Of a stretch of DNA of 64,000 nt, positions 33,184-41,794 are shown piece by piece; position 1 is the stretch's first letter, and each line of letters begins with the position of its first letter. The notes beneath the pieces were generated by a model that worked only from the letters and a program-made list of their open reading frames with translations, did not search any database and was not told where the DNA came from. The position numbers were made by a program, and so were the translations under genes. Origin of the DNA: Arthrobacter pityocampae. GTDB taxonomy: Bacteria; Actinomycetota; Actinomycetes; Actinomycetales; Micrococcaceae. The stretch is taken from the NCBI RefSeq assembly GCF_002927275.1, contig NZ_PRKW01000006.1:62001-126000 (forward strand), given 5' to 3'.

Positions 33184-35025
33184 TCAGTGGGCGGACATAC
33201 GCTCCTTCAGCGCGTCGAGCTCGGCCTGCAGGGCGTCGGGGAGCGAGTCCCCGAACCGGGCGTACCATTCCTCGATGGAGGCGAGCTCGACGTCCCACTC
33301 CTCCCGGTCGACGTGCACGGCGGCTTCCACCTCGGCCGGCGTCATGTCCAGCCCGGTCAGATCGAGCGACTCCCCCGTGGGCACGAAGCCGATGGGCGTC
33401 TCGACGGCGTCCGCCGTGCCCTCCAACCGCTCGATGACCCACTTGAGCACCCGCGCGTTGTCGCCGAAACCGGGCCAGGCGAAGCCGCCGGAGGCGGTGC
33501 GGCGGAACCAGTTGACGAGGAAGATCTTCGGCAGGCGTGCCTGGTCCGCAGCCGCGCTGAGGGTGAGCCAGTGCTTCAGGTAGTCGCCGGCGTCGTAGCC
33601 CATGAAGGGCAGCATGGCCATGGGGTCACGGCGCACCCGGCCCACCTCGCCCGCGGCGGCGGCCGTGGTCTCCGACGAGAGCGTCGAGCCCATGAAGATG
33701 CCGTTCGCCCAGTCGCGGGACTGCGTGACGAGGGGGACCGTCGTCTTGCGGCGTCCGCCGAAGAGGATGGCCGAGAGCTCGACGCCGTCGGGCCGGTTGA
33801 ACTCCTCGGCGAGCATGTCGATCTGGTCGATCGGCGTGCAGAACCGGGCGTTCGGGTGGGCGGCGGTGTGGTCCATGTCCGGCGTCCAGTCGCGGCCCTG
33901 CCAGTCCATGAGGTGGGCCGGCACCTCCTCGGTCATGCCCTCCCACCAGACGCCGCCGTCGTCGGTGAGGGCCACGTTCGTGAAGACCGAGTTGCCCTTG
34001 GCGATGGCCCGCATCGCATTGGGGTTGGTGTGCCAGCCGGTGCCGGGCGCGACGCCGAAGAGTCCCGCCTCGGGGTTGACGGCCCGCAGTTCGCCCTCCT
34101 TGCCGAAGCGCATCCAGGTGATGTCGTCGCCGAGGGTCTCGACCTTCCAGCCGTCGATCGTGGGATCGAGCAGGGCGAGGTTCGTCTTGCCGCACGCCGA
34201 GGGGAACGCCGCGGAGAGGTAGTAGGTCTTGTCCTGGGGCGAGGTGAGCTTGAGGATCAGCATGTGCTCGGCCAGCCAGCCCTCGTCGCGGGCCATGACG
34301 GAGGCGATCCGCAGCGCATAGCACTTCTTGCCGAGCAGGGCGTTGCCGCCGTAGCCCGAGCCGTAGGACCAGATGGAGCGCTCCTCCGGGAAGTGGACGA
34401 TCCACTTCTCCTCGTTGCAGGGCCAGGGGACGTCGGCCTCCCCGGCGGCGAGGGGTGCGCCGAGCGAGTGGAGCGCGGGGACGAACGCGGCGTCGAGTTC
34501 GGTCATGCGGTCCAGGACGGCGGTGCCGATCGTCGCCATGATGCGCATGGACGTGACCACGTAGGCGCTGTCGGTGATCTCGACGCCGAACTTGGGGTCC
34601 TCGGCGTCGAGATGGCCCATGACGAACGGGATGACGTACATGGTGCGGCCGCGCATGGCGCCGGTGAACAGCCCGGTGAGCTTCGCCTTCATCTCCACCG
34701 GATCCATCCAGTTGTTCGTGAAGCCCGCCTCACGCTCGTCGGCGGAGCAGATGAAGGTCTGCTCCTCCACCCGGGCCACATCCTTGGGATCCGAGAACGC
34801 CGCGAAGGAGTTGGGGAAGGTTTCGGGGTTGAGCCGGATGAACGTCCCGCTCGCGACCAGCCCGTCCGTGAGCCGGCGGTTCTCGGCCTCCGAGCCGTCC
34901 ACCCAGACGACGTCGTCGGGTTGCGTCAGCTGCCGGACCTCCTCGACCCAGGCGAGCAGGGCCTGGTGGGTGGTCGGCGCAGCGGGGGGTGTGTCGACCG
35001 TGAGCTGTCGTGCGGGATCGCCCAT
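33184..35025 (-). CDS. pckG: phosphoenolpyruvate carboxykinase (GTP)
   Basis: The 613-residue GTP-dependent enzyme converts oxaloacetate and GTP to PEP, GDP and CO2, the first committed gluconeogenic step. Visible motifs: substrate loop [14 protein letters not shown], the metal-site region [20 protein letters not shown], the P-loop [10 protein letters not shown] with the hyper-reactive Cys278 and Lys280, the DDITWMRF segment, and the nucleotide-binding [20 protein letters not shown]. Length is typical. GAAGGGAAG precedes ATG 35025. A Crp/GlxR-type palindrome lies about 150 nt upstream. The window also encodes PEP carboxylase, the opposing anaplerotic enzyme. Confidence 0.97.
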   Translation of the reverse strand: MGDPARQLTVDTPPAAPTTHQALLAWVEEVRQLTQPDDVVWVDGSEAENRRLTDGLVASGTFIRLNPETFPNSFAAFSDPKDVARVEEQTFICSADEREAGFTNNWMDPVEMKAKLTGLFTGAMRGRTMYVIPFVMGHLDAEDPKFGVEITDSAYVVTSMRIMATIGTAVLDRMTELDAAFVPALHSLGAPLAAGEADVPWPCNEEKWIVHFPEERSIWSYGSGYGGNALLGKKCYALRIASVMARDEGWLAEHMLILKLTSPQDKTYYLSAAFPSACGKTNLALLDPTIDGWKVETLGDDITWMRFGKEGELRAVNPEAGLFGVAPGTGWHTNPNAMRAIAKGNSVFTNVALTDDGGVWWEGMTEEVPAHLMDWQGRDWTPDMDHTAAHPNARFCTPIDQIDMLAEEFNRPDGVELSAILFGGRRKTTVPLVTQSRDWANGIFMGSTLSSETTAAAAGEVGRVRRDPMAMLPFMGYDAGDYLKHWLTLSAAADQARLPKIFLVNWFRRTASGGFAWPGFGDNARVLKWVIERLEGTADAVETPIGFVPTGESLDLTGLDMTPAEVEAAVHVDREEWDVELASIEEWYARFGDSLPDALQAELDALKERMSAH

Positions 35026-35171
35026 TACTCTTCCCTTCGTTGGGTGCCTGGTGTCTTCCGATGCTAGGGGCGCGATATTTCGTGCAAGGGTCCGATCGAC
35101 GGCATGTCCGGCCCGACCCGGCGGGTTTCCGCGCCAGTGAGCCGATGTCCAGCGCTTACGCTACGCCTCAC

Positions 35172-35187
35172 TGTGACAAAGGTCACG
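35172..35187. promoter_or_regulatory. Crp/GlxR-type binding site upstream of pckG
   Basis: TGTGACAAAGGTCACG matches TGTGA-N6-TCACA in 9 of 10 fixed positions, and its inner arms GTGAC/GTCAC are perfectly palindromic. It lies in the 291-nt region between pckG and tRNA-Arg, 147-162 nt upstream of the pckG start. Control of pck by a cAMP-responsive regulator is known in Corynebacterium; here it is inferred from the site only. Confidence 0.55.
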
Positions 35188-35199
35188 TAGACCGGTCTA
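35188..35199. promoter_or_regulatory. 12-bp perfect palindrome next to the Crp-like site
   Basis: TAGACCGGTCTA directly abuts the Crp/GlxR-like site. It is a perfect dyad without spacer, the form of a TetR- or GntR-type operator. The regulator is unknown. Confidence 0.4.
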
Positions 35200-35316
35200 G
35201 TTTCTGCCAGGGGCGACTGCTGATTAGGCGCCGCAGCGAATCCGCGCTAGAGTTATTTACGGCCAAACGGCCAGCTTGTAGGACTCATTCGCAGTGCGAA
35301 TCGACGGCCTACGGAT

Positions 35317-35389
35317 GCGTGCGTAGCTCAACGGATAGAGCATCTGACTACGGATCAGAAGGTTGGGGGTTCGAATCCCTTCGCGCGCA
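35317..35389 (+). tRNA. tRNA-Arg(ACG)
   Basis: 73-nt tRNA: acceptor arms GCGTGCG and CGCGCGC pair with one G-U, D-arm GCTC/GAGC, anticodon loop CTACGGA gives ACG, T-loop GTTCGAAT, discriminator A, no CCA. A34 needs deamination to inosine by TadA (encoded at 40712) to read CGC and CGA. Confidence 0.97.
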
Positions 35390-35406
35390 CGACGGTCACG
35401 CAGACC

Positions 35407-35437
35407 AAAAGGCCCCGACTCCGGTCGGGGCCTTTTT
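35407..35437 (+). terminator. terminator of tRNA-Arg(ACG)
   Basis: 13-bp stem AAAAGGCCCCGAC with its complement, TCCG loop and TTTTT tail. Confidence 0.92.
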
Positions 35438-35482
35438 GCGTCGAGGTTGCCTCCGTGCAGGGACGGGTGGAAGGCTCAGCCC

Positions 35483-36901
35483 ATGAGCGAACCCCTGAGT
35501 ATCGATGTCATCGTGATCGGCGCCGGCGCCGTCGGAGAGAACGTGGCGGGACGCGTGGTCGAGCGCGGGCTCTCGGCGGTGCTCGTCGAGTCGGACCTCG
35601 TGGGGGGTGAATGCTCCTACTGGGCGTGCATGCCGTCCAAGGCCCTCCTCCGCCCGGGCACCGTCCTCAGCGCGGCACGCGGTGTGGCAGGCGCACGCGA
35701 AGCGGTCACGGGCGCCCTGGACCCGCAGCAGGTGCTCGAGCGCCGCACCTCCTTCACCTCCGACTGGGACGACTCCTCGCAGGAGGAATGGGTCACCTCG
35801 ACGGGCATCATCCTGGAGCGCGGGTGGGCGACGCTCACCGGCGAGCGCGAGGTCACCATCAGTCACGATGACGGATCCGGGACCACCTACCGCGCGACGC
35901 ACGCCGTCGTGCTCGCCACGGGCTCCACGCCGACCGTCCCGCCGATCGACGGCCTTGCCGACCTCGACTACTGGACCACCCGCGAGGCGACCTCCGCGAA
36001 GGAGGTCCCCGCGAGCCTCGCCGTCCTCGGTGGCGGCGTGGCCGGCGTCGAACTGGCCCAGGCCTACGCGCGACTCGGCGCGGAGGTGACCGTCATCGCC
36101 CGCAGCGGGATCCTCGGCAACTATCCGAAGGAGGCCTCGGACCTCGTCCTCGACGCCCTCCGCGGTGAGGGGCTCACCGTCCTGACGGACACGGCGACGA
36201 ACGCCGTGACGCGGGAGGACGGTCGGTTCGTGCTCGACGTCGGCGACGGGCGGACCGTCACGGCGGAGAAGCTCCTCGTCTCGACCGGACGGCACCCGAA
36301 CACCGCCGGCCTCGGGCTCGAGAGCGTCGGCCTCGATCCGAAGACGCTGACCCGCGACGACACCGGACGCGTGCCCGATGCCGGGGGCTGGCTGTACGCC
36401 GTCGGCGACGCGGGCGGCGTCGTCCAGCTGACGCACCAGGGGAAGTACGAGGCGCGCGTCACCGGTGACGCCATCGCGGCCCGCGCCCGGGGTGACCTCG
36501 GCGAGAGCGCCGCGGACTGGAGCGCCTACGCCTCGACGGCGGACCGCGCAGCCGTGCCCCAGGTGGTCTTCACCGACCCCGAGATCGCGATGGTGGGCCG
36601 GACCCTCGAACAGGCACGGAAGGACGGCGTCAACGCCTCCGAGACGTCCCTCGAGATCGCCGTCGCCGGGTCCGCCCTGCACTCCGACGGCTACACGGGC
36701 TGGGCGCAGATGGTGGTCGACGAGGACCGGAAGGTGCTCGTGGGCGTCACCTTCGCCGGCCCCGAGGTGTCCGAGATGCTGCATGCCGCCACGATCGCGA
36801 TCGTCGGGGAGGTGCCCCTCGACCGCCTGTGGCATGCCGTGCCCGCCTATCCCACCGTGAGTGAGGTGTGGCTGCGCCTGCTCGAGAAGTACGGGCTGTG
36901 A
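35483..36901 (+). CDS. flavoprotein disulfide reductase family protein (class I pyridine nucleotide-disulfide oxidoreductase homologue)
   Basis: A 472-residue FAD- and NAD(P)H-dependent oxidoreductase with the FAD motif VIVIGAGAVGENVA (9-22), an active-site disulfide motif ECSYWACMPSK (Cys44 and Cys49, CxxxxC), the NAD(P) motif AVLGGGVAGVELAQAYARLG, and the second FAD motif YAVGDAGG. The C-terminal dimerisation domain has AYPTVSE (455-461) where dihydrolipoamide, glutathione and mercuric reductases have HPTxxE, so the proton-transferring His is replaced by Tyr while Glu461 is kept. The redox substrate is therefore uncertain. The ATG is 45 nt after the tRNA-Arg terminator and has AAGG upstream. 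Confidence 0.88.
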   Translation: MSEPLSIDVIVIGAGAVGENVAGRVVERGLSAVLVESDLVGGECSYWACMPSKALLRPGTVLSAARGVAGAREAVTGALDPQQVLERRTSFTSDWDDSSQEEWVTSTGIILERGWATLTGEREVTISHDDGSGTTYRATHAVVLATGSTPTVPPIDGLADLDYWTTREATSAKEVPASLAVLGGGVAGVELAQAYARLGAEVTVIARSGILGNYPKEASDLVLDALRGEGLTVLTDTATNAVTREDGRFVLDVGDGRTVTAEKLLVSTGRHPNTAGLGLESVGLDPKTLTRDDTGRVPDAGGWLYAVGDAGGVVQLTHQGKYEARVTGDAIAARARGDLGESAADWSAYASTADRAAVPQVVFTDPEIAMVGRTLEQARKDGVNASETSLEIAVAGSALHSDGYTGWAQMVVDEDRKVLVGVTFAGPEVSEMLHAATIAIVGEVPLDRLWHAVPAYPTVSEVWLRLLEKYGL

Positions 36902-36920
36902 GCGGGCCGCTCAGGCTTCG

Positions 36921-37454
36921 TCAGCGGAGGGTCGAGGCCCGGCGCACCACGAAGTCCGTGACGTCGGCGTCGCGTCCGTCGAGTTCCGCCCAGGGGCCGT
37001 CGAACGTCATGACGGTGAGTCCCGACGTCGGGTAGTCCGTGGCGAGGTCCATGACCGCGTGCTCGCTGGAACGGACGGAGGCCAGCCGCATGGCGAGGTC
37101 CTGGATGCCGGGGTTGTGCCCGATGACGAGCAGGCTCGTCACGGTCTGCGGCACGTGGTTGATGAGGGTGAGCATCTCCGAGGGGTGGGCTGCGTAGAGC
37201 TCGTCCTCCAGCTTCGGCGTGGGCGCCTTGTCCCCCAGTTCCTTGCACACCCAGGTGCACGTCTGACGGGTGCGCAGGGCCGTGGAGACCAGGATGAAGT
37301 CGGGGACGGCGTCGTGCTCCAGCATCCAGCGCCCCACGAGCGGGGCGTCGGCGTGGCCGCGCGAGCTGAGAGAGCGCTCGTGGTCGGGCACACCCTCCCC
37401 GAACTCGGCCTTCGCGTGGCGCAGCAGCATGAGTCGTTTCAGGTGGGAGGCCAT
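36921..37454 (-). CDS. SixA-type histidine phosphatase
   Basis: A 177-residue member of the histidine phosphatase superfamily. The catalytic motif is LRHAKAEFGEG with His13, typical of SixA (RHA rather than RHG), followed by TALRTRQTC and VIGHNPGIQDLA with the second His. SixA removes phosphate from His-containing phosphotransfer domains in enterobacteria; in Actinobacteria the substrate is not known. The gene is short and complete. TAGACT 6 nt before the ATG indicates a leaderless mRNA. It is convergent with the flavoprotein gene (19 nt apart). Confidence 0.9.
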   Translation of the reverse strand: MASHLKRLMLLRHAKAEFGEGVPDHERSLSSRGHADAPLVGRWMLEHDAVPDFILVSTALRTRQTCTWVCKELGDKAPTPKLEDELYAAHPSEMLTLINHVPQTVTSLLVIGHNPGIQDLAMRLASVRSSEHAVMDLATDYPTSGLTVMTFDGPWAELDGRDADVTDFVVRRASTLR

Positions 37455-37460
37455 CTCCGC

Positions 37461-37466
37461 AGTCTA
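37461..37466 (-). promoter_or_regulatory. -10 box for a probable leaderless SixA-type mRNA
   Basis: On the minus strand TAGACT ends 6 nt before ATG 37454. Confidence 0.5.
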
Positions 37467-37491
37467 GGGCGTCTGCTGTCTGCCGAGCAGC

Positions 37492-38304
37492 CTAGATGGA
37501 GTACTCGGGGGCGGCCCAGACAACGACCTCGGGGTGGTCGTAGAAGCGGTAGCCCTGCCCGCGGACGGTGCGGACGGTATTGGCCAGGCGGCCGAGCTTC
37601 GAGCGGAGACGGCGGATGTGCACGTCGATGGTGCGCTCGTTCGGCACCTCGTCGGCGTTCCGCCAGAGGCCGCTGAGGAGTTCCTCCCGGCCCACCGTGC
37701 GGGTGGCGTTCTCGACGAGGTAGTTCAGGAGTTCGAACTCCTTGAACGTGAGGTTCAGCGTCTCGCCGTCGAGGTGGACCTCACGGCGGGACAGGTCGAT
37801 GAGCACACCGGTGGGCCGGGACTGCTGCGTCCGGGAGGGAGCGGGTGCCGCCTCGGGGCGGGCACGACGGGCGACGGTCGGGTCGCCGAGCGCAGCACGG
37901 ACGACGTCGATGTCCGACCCGGGGGCATCGGCCGGGGCGAGGGCGACGGCCGCGTGGCTCTCGGCGGTCGGCACGAGCGAGCGCACGTAGGCCCGCACGT
38001 CCTGGGCCAGTTTGGTGAAGGTGGTGCCCGCTGCTGCGGCGGTGGCCTCGTCGAGGGCGACGTAGAGCACGAAGCCCCGCGCGGTGGTGTCACCCGTGAC
38101 CGCCTGGGGGCCCGGCACACCGTTGGGCGCGACGACGGGAACGGGCGCCGTCATGGCCGAGGCAGCGTCTCCGGGGACGGCCTGCAGGCGGGACTGGGCC
38201 GGAGACTGGATGTGACCGGGAAGGGGGTGCCCGAAGGACGGACGCGCCTGGCGGCTCTGGGGGGAGCGGAGGGAGATGTGGACGTAACCCGGATTAACTG
38301 ACAT
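37492..38304 (-). CDS. orphan OmpR/PhoB-type winged-helix regulator without a phosphorylation site
   Basis: A 270-residue DNA-binding protein. The C-terminal winged helix (about 165-260) is clear: VLIDLSRREVHLDGETLNLT, FKEFELLNYLVENATRTVGR, ELLSGLWRN, RTIDVHIRRLRSKLG and VRTVRGQGYRF. The N-terminal part has no receiver motif: there is no acidic pocket and no phospho-Asp, only a Pro/Ala-rich stretch and a segment GFVLYVALDEATAAAAGTTF. No kinase gene is adjacent. Such orphan regulators can act by ligand or protein binding. ATG 38304 with CGAGG upstream. Repeats in its own promoter region suggest autoregulation (inference). Confidence 0.85.
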   Translation of the reverse strand: MSVNPGYVHISLRSPQSRQARPSFGHPLPGHIQSPAQSRLQAVPGDAASAMTAPVPVVAPNGVPGPQAVTGDTTARGFVLYVALDEATAAAAGTTFTKLAQDVRAYVRSLVPTAESHAAVALAPADAPGSDIDVVRAALGDPTVARRARPEAAPAPSRTQQSRPTGVLIDLSRREVHLDGETLNLTFKEFELLNYLVENATRTVGREELLSGLWRNADEVPNERTIDVHIRRLRSKLGRLANTVRTVRGQGYRFYDHPEVVVWAAPEYSI

Positions 38305-38628
38305 GGAACCAACCTCGTGAAGTGTGCCGTCATCACGGCTCGAATGCGGGATGTGCCCGGTCGGGATGAGAGGATCGCCCGCCGTTGGGCTTGAGAATGC
38401 GTAAGTGGGTGGGGTGTAACCGTTACGCGTGCATTCGAAGACAGCAGCGACCCGCGCCGGACAGGACGTCCGGGGAGGAAACTGCGGCTGCACATGGGAG
38501 TGAAGGGGTGTTCACGTGACGAATTATTGCACGTAACAATTGGCTACGCACAAGTAACAATGACGGATAGTCCAGCATGCGGACAGGCGTCCACGCCGGC
38601 TGCCCAGGATCCTCTCTGCTGGAGACCA
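38305..38628. other. 324-nt regulatory region upstream of the winged-helix gene
   Basis: No coding region is seen. The part 38515-38575 is noticeably AT-richer than its surroundings. GTAACAAT occurs twice (38533-38540 and 38554-38561), 21 bp apart, i.e. on the same DNA face; ATTG-N7-CAAT spans 38526-38540; and GTAAC-C-GTTAC lies at 38417-38427. These are candidate binding sites for the adjacent regulator. Confidence 0.5.
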
Positions 38629-39966
38629 TCATTTGGCGGGCTGCGCCTCGCGCTTCCGCCCGGCCCGCGCGACCAGGAACAGCACCGACCCGACCGCCAC
38701 GTAGACGCCGGCTCCGACCCAGACGACGCCGGTCTGCTGCGCCAGAAGCACGACGCTGGCAAGGATGGCGAGGACAGGCACGATCCGAGGGGCCGTGAAG
38801 TGGGCGTGGTCCACCTTGTCCTTCTTGAGGACGAGCACGCTGACGTTGGCCGACAGGAACACCAGGAGCAGCAGGAGCACTGTGGTCTCGGCCAGCGTGG
38901 CGAGGTCCCCGACCACTGTCAGCACGATGGTCAGCCCGGCAACCATGACGATCGAGACCCACGGGCTACGCCTGGTCGGCAGAACCCGGGCGAAGGCTCG
39001 AGGAAGGAGCCCCGCTTCTGCGAGGCCGTAGCCGACACGACTCGCCATGACCATGAACAACAGGGCGCCGTTGGCTATGGCGACCAGCGCGATCAGACCG
39101 AACAACCAGGGCGGGATACCCAGCCCACTGGCATTCACGACATCGAGCAGCGGACCTGTGGACTGTGCAAGTTCGGCAGGAGGCAGGACGATGACTGCTC
39201 CTATCGCGATCAGGACGTAGACGACGGCCGCAGTGGAAATGGCACCGAAAAGGGCCCGCGGGTAAGCCTTCGAGGGGTTGCGGACCTCCTCGGCCATGTT
39301 GGCGGCCGCCTCGAAGCCCAGGAACGAGAAGAACGCAATCACGGAGGCCGCGAAAGCACCCTGGAGGGGAGGCACATCGGGCGCGAATTCGAGAAGTCTC
39401 GCCGGCTCGCCGTCGCCGCTCCCGAACACGATCGCGGCGATCGCGATGACCAGCACGAGGCCGGTCACCTCGATGACGGACGCCACGAGGTTGGCGGTCA
39501 GTGATTCGCGGACGCCGAGCAGATTGATGATCGTCAGCAGCACGATGAAGACAATGGCCGCCGGAGCGAGAGGCACGTCGATGAGCGCCGCCAGGTAGTC
39601 GCCCGCGAAGGCGTTCGCCAGTGCTGCGGCCGTGGTGATGCCGGAGGCCATCATCAGGAACCCGACCAGGAATGACAGATACGGGATGCCGAAGGCCTTG
39701 TCGGCGTACCGGGCGGCGCCGCCGGCGTGAGGGTATTTGGTGATGAGTTCCGCATACGTCCCTGCGGTGAGGAGAGCCACGACCAACGCGATGAGCAACG
39801 GCAACCAGATCACTCCCCCGACGTCCGTGGCCATGCTGCCGACGAGCGTGTAGATGCCCGCTCCGAGCGTGTCGCCCACGATGAACGCGAACAGGAGGGG
39901 GGTGCCGATCGCCCGCTTGAGTCCCGTTGCGGGGACCGGAGCTGCGGTGCTGTTGTCCGTGGCCAT
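38629..39966 (-). CDS. APC-family amino acid permease
   Basis: A 445-residue membrane protein with 12 predicted helices of the amino acid-polyamine-organocation superfamily. The first unwound helix motif GDTLGAGIYTLVG is the substrate-binding signature of the cationic/neutral amino acid branch. FFSFLGFEAAANMAEEVRNP in helix 6 and RVGYGLAEAGLLP later are also family-typical. The product imports or exchanges an amino acid; which one cannot be told. ATG 39966 (with GGGGCG upstream) is preferred over an ATG nine codons earlier. It lies downstream of upp on the same strand with an 86-nt gap. Confidence 0.9.
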   Translation of the reverse strand: MATDNSTAAPVPATGLKRAIGTPLLFAFIVGDTLGAGIYTLVGSMATDVGGVIWLPLLIALVVALLTAGTYAELITKYPHAGGAARYADKAFGIPYLSFLVGFLMMASGITTAAALANAFAGDYLAALIDVPLAPAAIVFIVLLTIINLLGVRESLTANLVASVIEVTGLVLVIAIAAIVFGSGDGEPARLLEFAPDVPPLQGAFAASVIAFFSFLGFEAAANMAEEVRNPSKAYPRALFGAISTAAVVYVLIAIGAVIVLPPAELAQSTGPLLDVVNASGLGIPPWLFGLIALVAIANGALLFMVMASRVGYGLAEAGLLPRAFARVLPTRRSPWVSIVMVAGLTIVLTVVGDLATLAETTVLLLLLVFLSANVSVLVLKKDKVDHAHFTAPRIVPVLAILASVVLLAQQTGVVWVGAGVYVAVGSVLFLVARAGRKREAQPAK

Positions 39967-40052
39967 CGCCCCATTGCAGTACTTCGCGTGCACCGGCGCA
40001 AGGCTTGCTGCGATTCGGGGTCCTGCCGCCCAGCACCTCGAGGGGCGGGGCC

Positions 40053-40688
40053 CTAGCCGACGACGCCGTAGAGGCGGTCCCCGGCGTCGCCGAGGCCCGG
40101 AACGATGTAGGACTTCTCGTCGAGCCGCTCGTCGATGGAGGCCAGGACGATCGTGACGTTGCGGCCCTCGAGCTCGTCCTGCAGCGTGGCAAGGCCCTCG
40201 GGGGCGGCGAGCAGGCAGATGCAGGTGATGTCCGCGGCGCCGCGGGCGAAGAGGAACTTGATGGCCTCGCGGAGGGTTCCTCCGGTGGCGAGCATAGGGT
40301 CGAGCACGAAGACCTGGCGCCCGGTGAGATCGTCCGGCAGGCGCTCGGCATAGGTGATCGCCTCGAGGGTCTCCTCGTTACGGGCCATCCCGAGGAAGCC
40401 CACCTCGGCGGTCGGCACGAGGCGCGTCATGCCCTCGAGCATGCCGAGGCCCGCGCGGAGGATGGGGACCACGAGGGGGGTGGGCTTCACGAGTCCCACG
40501 CCCTCGGTCTTCGTGACGGGCGTCTCGATGGACACGGTCTCCACGCGGACGTCCCGCGTGGCCTCGTAGGCCAGGAGGGTGACGAGTTCCTCGGTGAGGA
40601 GGCGGAACACCGGCGACGACGTGTCCTTGTCCCGGAGAACCGTCAGTTTGTGGGCTACCAGGGGGTGGTCGACTACCAGTACACGCAT
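40053..40688 (-). CDS. upp: uracil phosphoribosyltransferase
   Basis: The 211-residue enzyme makes UMP from uracil and PRPP in pyrimidine salvage. It has the complete family pattern: [20 protein letters not shown] at the start, [14 protein letters not shown], the PRPP-binding loop [11 protein letters not shown] and the uracil-binding C-terminus [15 protein letters not shown]. Length is exactly typical. The ATG lies only 23 nt from the divergent tadA start, and TACTTT 6 nt upstream marks a probable leaderless transcript. Confidence 0.98.
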   Translation of the reverse strand: MRVLVVDHPLVAHKLTVLRDKDTSSPVFRLLTEELVTLLAYEATRDVRVETVSIETPVTKTEGVGLVKPTPLVVPILRAGLGMLEGMTRLVPTAEVGFLGMARNEETLEAITYAERLPDDLTGRQVFVLDPMLATGGTLREAIKFLFARGAADITCICLLAAPEGLATLQDELEGRNVTIVLASIDERLDEKSYIVPGLGDAGDRLYGVVG

Positions 40689-40694
40689 GCCTCA

Positions 40695-40704
40695 AAAGTA
40701 CCAT
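40695..40704. promoter_or_regulatory. overlapping divergent -10 boxes of upp and tadA
   Basis: The whole intergenic region is 23 nt (40689-40711). On the minus strand TACTTT (40700-40695) ends 6 nt before the upp ATG; on the plus strand TACCAT (40699-40704) ends 7 nt before the tadA ATG. The two boxes share 2 bp, so each -35 region must lie inside the coding sequence of the opposite gene and the two promoters cannot be opened at once. Confidence 0.6.
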
Positions 40705-40711
40705 TGGAGCC

Positions 40712-41206
40712 ATGGCCCCCTCCGTCGCCCCCGCCCTCCCCGAGCATCGGGCGTGGATGGGGCTGGCCCTGGAAGCGGCAGCACGGACCCGGGCGAGTGC
40801 GGACGTGCCGATCGGCGCCGTCGTCGTCGGGCCGGACGGCGGGATGCTGGGTACGGGATGGAACCAGCGGGAGGAGCTCGGGGACCCGACGGCACACGCC
40901 GAGGTGCAGGCCATCCGCGCCGCGTCCGCACGCCTCGGCGCCTGGCGGCTCGAGGGCTGCACCCTTGTGGTGACGCTCGAGCCGTGCGCCATGTGCGCCG
41001 GCGCCTCCGTACTGGCGCGCATCCCCCGCGTAGTGTTCGGGGCGTGGGACGAGAAGGCAGGGGCGTCGGGCTCGGTGTTCGACGTGCTGCGCGAGCGCCG
41101 GCTGAACCACTGGACCGAGGTCTTCGCGGGGGTCCGCGAGGAGGAGTGCGCCGCCCTCCTCAAGGAGTTCTTCGCCACACAGCGGTCCGGTTCCGACTCC
41201 CGGTGA
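40712..41206 (+). CDS. tadA: tRNA adenosine(34) deaminase
   Basis: TadA converts A34 of tRNA-Arg(ACG) to inosine, which is essential for decoding CGN codons. The 164-residue product has the cytidine deaminase-fold zinc site: HAEVQAI (His62, catalytic Glu64) and PCAMCAGA (Cys92, Cys95). The helix FDVLRERRLNHWTEVFAGV and the following segment carry the tRNA-contacting region. The cognate tRNA gene is in this window at 35317. A leaderless start is likely from TACCAT 7 nt upstream, although TGGAGCC could also serve as a weak Shine-Dalgarno. Confidence 0.95.
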   Translation: MAPSVAPALPEHRAWMGLALEAAARTRASADVPIGAVVVGPDGGMLGTGWNQREELGDPTAHAEVQAIRAASARLGAWRLEGCTLVVTLEPCAMCAGASVLARIPRVVFGAWDEKAGASGSVFDVLRERRLNHWTEVFAGVREEECAALLKEFFATQRSGSDSR

Positions 41207-41255
41207 TCCTGCGTAGGCTGAGGAAATCCGCAGTATCCCTCACGAAGGAGTAGAC

Positions 41256-41744
41256 GTGGCAGATCAGCAGGACGGCTTGAAAGAAGTACAGGACATCCTC
41301 GGCAAGACCGACATCGCGATCCTCACCACGGTAAGCCTCGACGGGCAGCTCGTGAGCAGGCCCCTCGCGCTCCAGGCGAAGGACTTCGACGGCGACCTCT
41401 GGTTCTTCACCGAGGACCCCTCCCCCAAGGCCGACGAGATCCGCGCCAACCCGCAGGTCAACGTCTCGGCGAGTACCGGCAAGGGCTACGTCTCCATCGC
41501 GGGCACGGCCACCCTGACGAAGGACCAGGCGAAGATCGACGAGCTATGGGGACCATCGGTCTCTGCATGGTTCGAGAACGGCCGCGAGGATCCCGCCGTC
41601 GCCCTCATCCATGTCGACGCCGACACCGCGGAGTACTGGTCCATGGACGCGCCGCGCGTCGTGTCGGCCGTGAAAATGGTCAAGGGCCTCGTGACGGGCA
41701 CCAAGCCCGACAGCGGCAAGAACGACGTCGTCGACCTTCCGTAG
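41256..41744 (+). CDS. pyridoxamine 5'-phosphate oxidase-like (general stress protein 26) family
   Basis: A 162-residue split-barrel flavin-binding protein of the PF16242 type. Visible features are AILTTVSLDGQLVSRPLALQ, LWFFTEDPSPKADEI, and YVSIAGTATLTKDQAKIDELW, the latter being typical of general stress protein 26. These proteins bind FMN or related flavins; the reaction is generally unknown. The start is GTG 41256 with GAAGGAG 8 nt upstream. tadA ends 49 nt before it on the same strand. Confidence 0.88.
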   Translation: MADQQDGLKEVQDILGKTDIAILTTVSLDGQLVSRPLALQAKDFDGDLWFFTEDPSPKADEIRANPQVNVSASTGKGYVSIAGTATLTKDQAKIDELWGPSVSAWFENGREDPAVALIHVDADTAEYWSMDAPRVVSAVKMVKGLVTGTKPDSGKNDVVDLP

Positions 41745-41794
41745 TACCCCGCGTTTTGGGTGTTCGGCCGCGCACCCGGTAACGTAGTGGCGTT

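Noticed and set aside
32984-33442. Open frame across the palindromic repeats and the pckG 3' end
   Set aside because: Its apparent repeats (ACP/RTRHAW) are translations of the intergenic palindromes, and it runs into pckG.
38966-40351. 461-codon frame spanning the permease and upp on the minus strand
   Set aside because: It crosses two well-defined genes in another frame and is Arg/Ser-rich nonsense.
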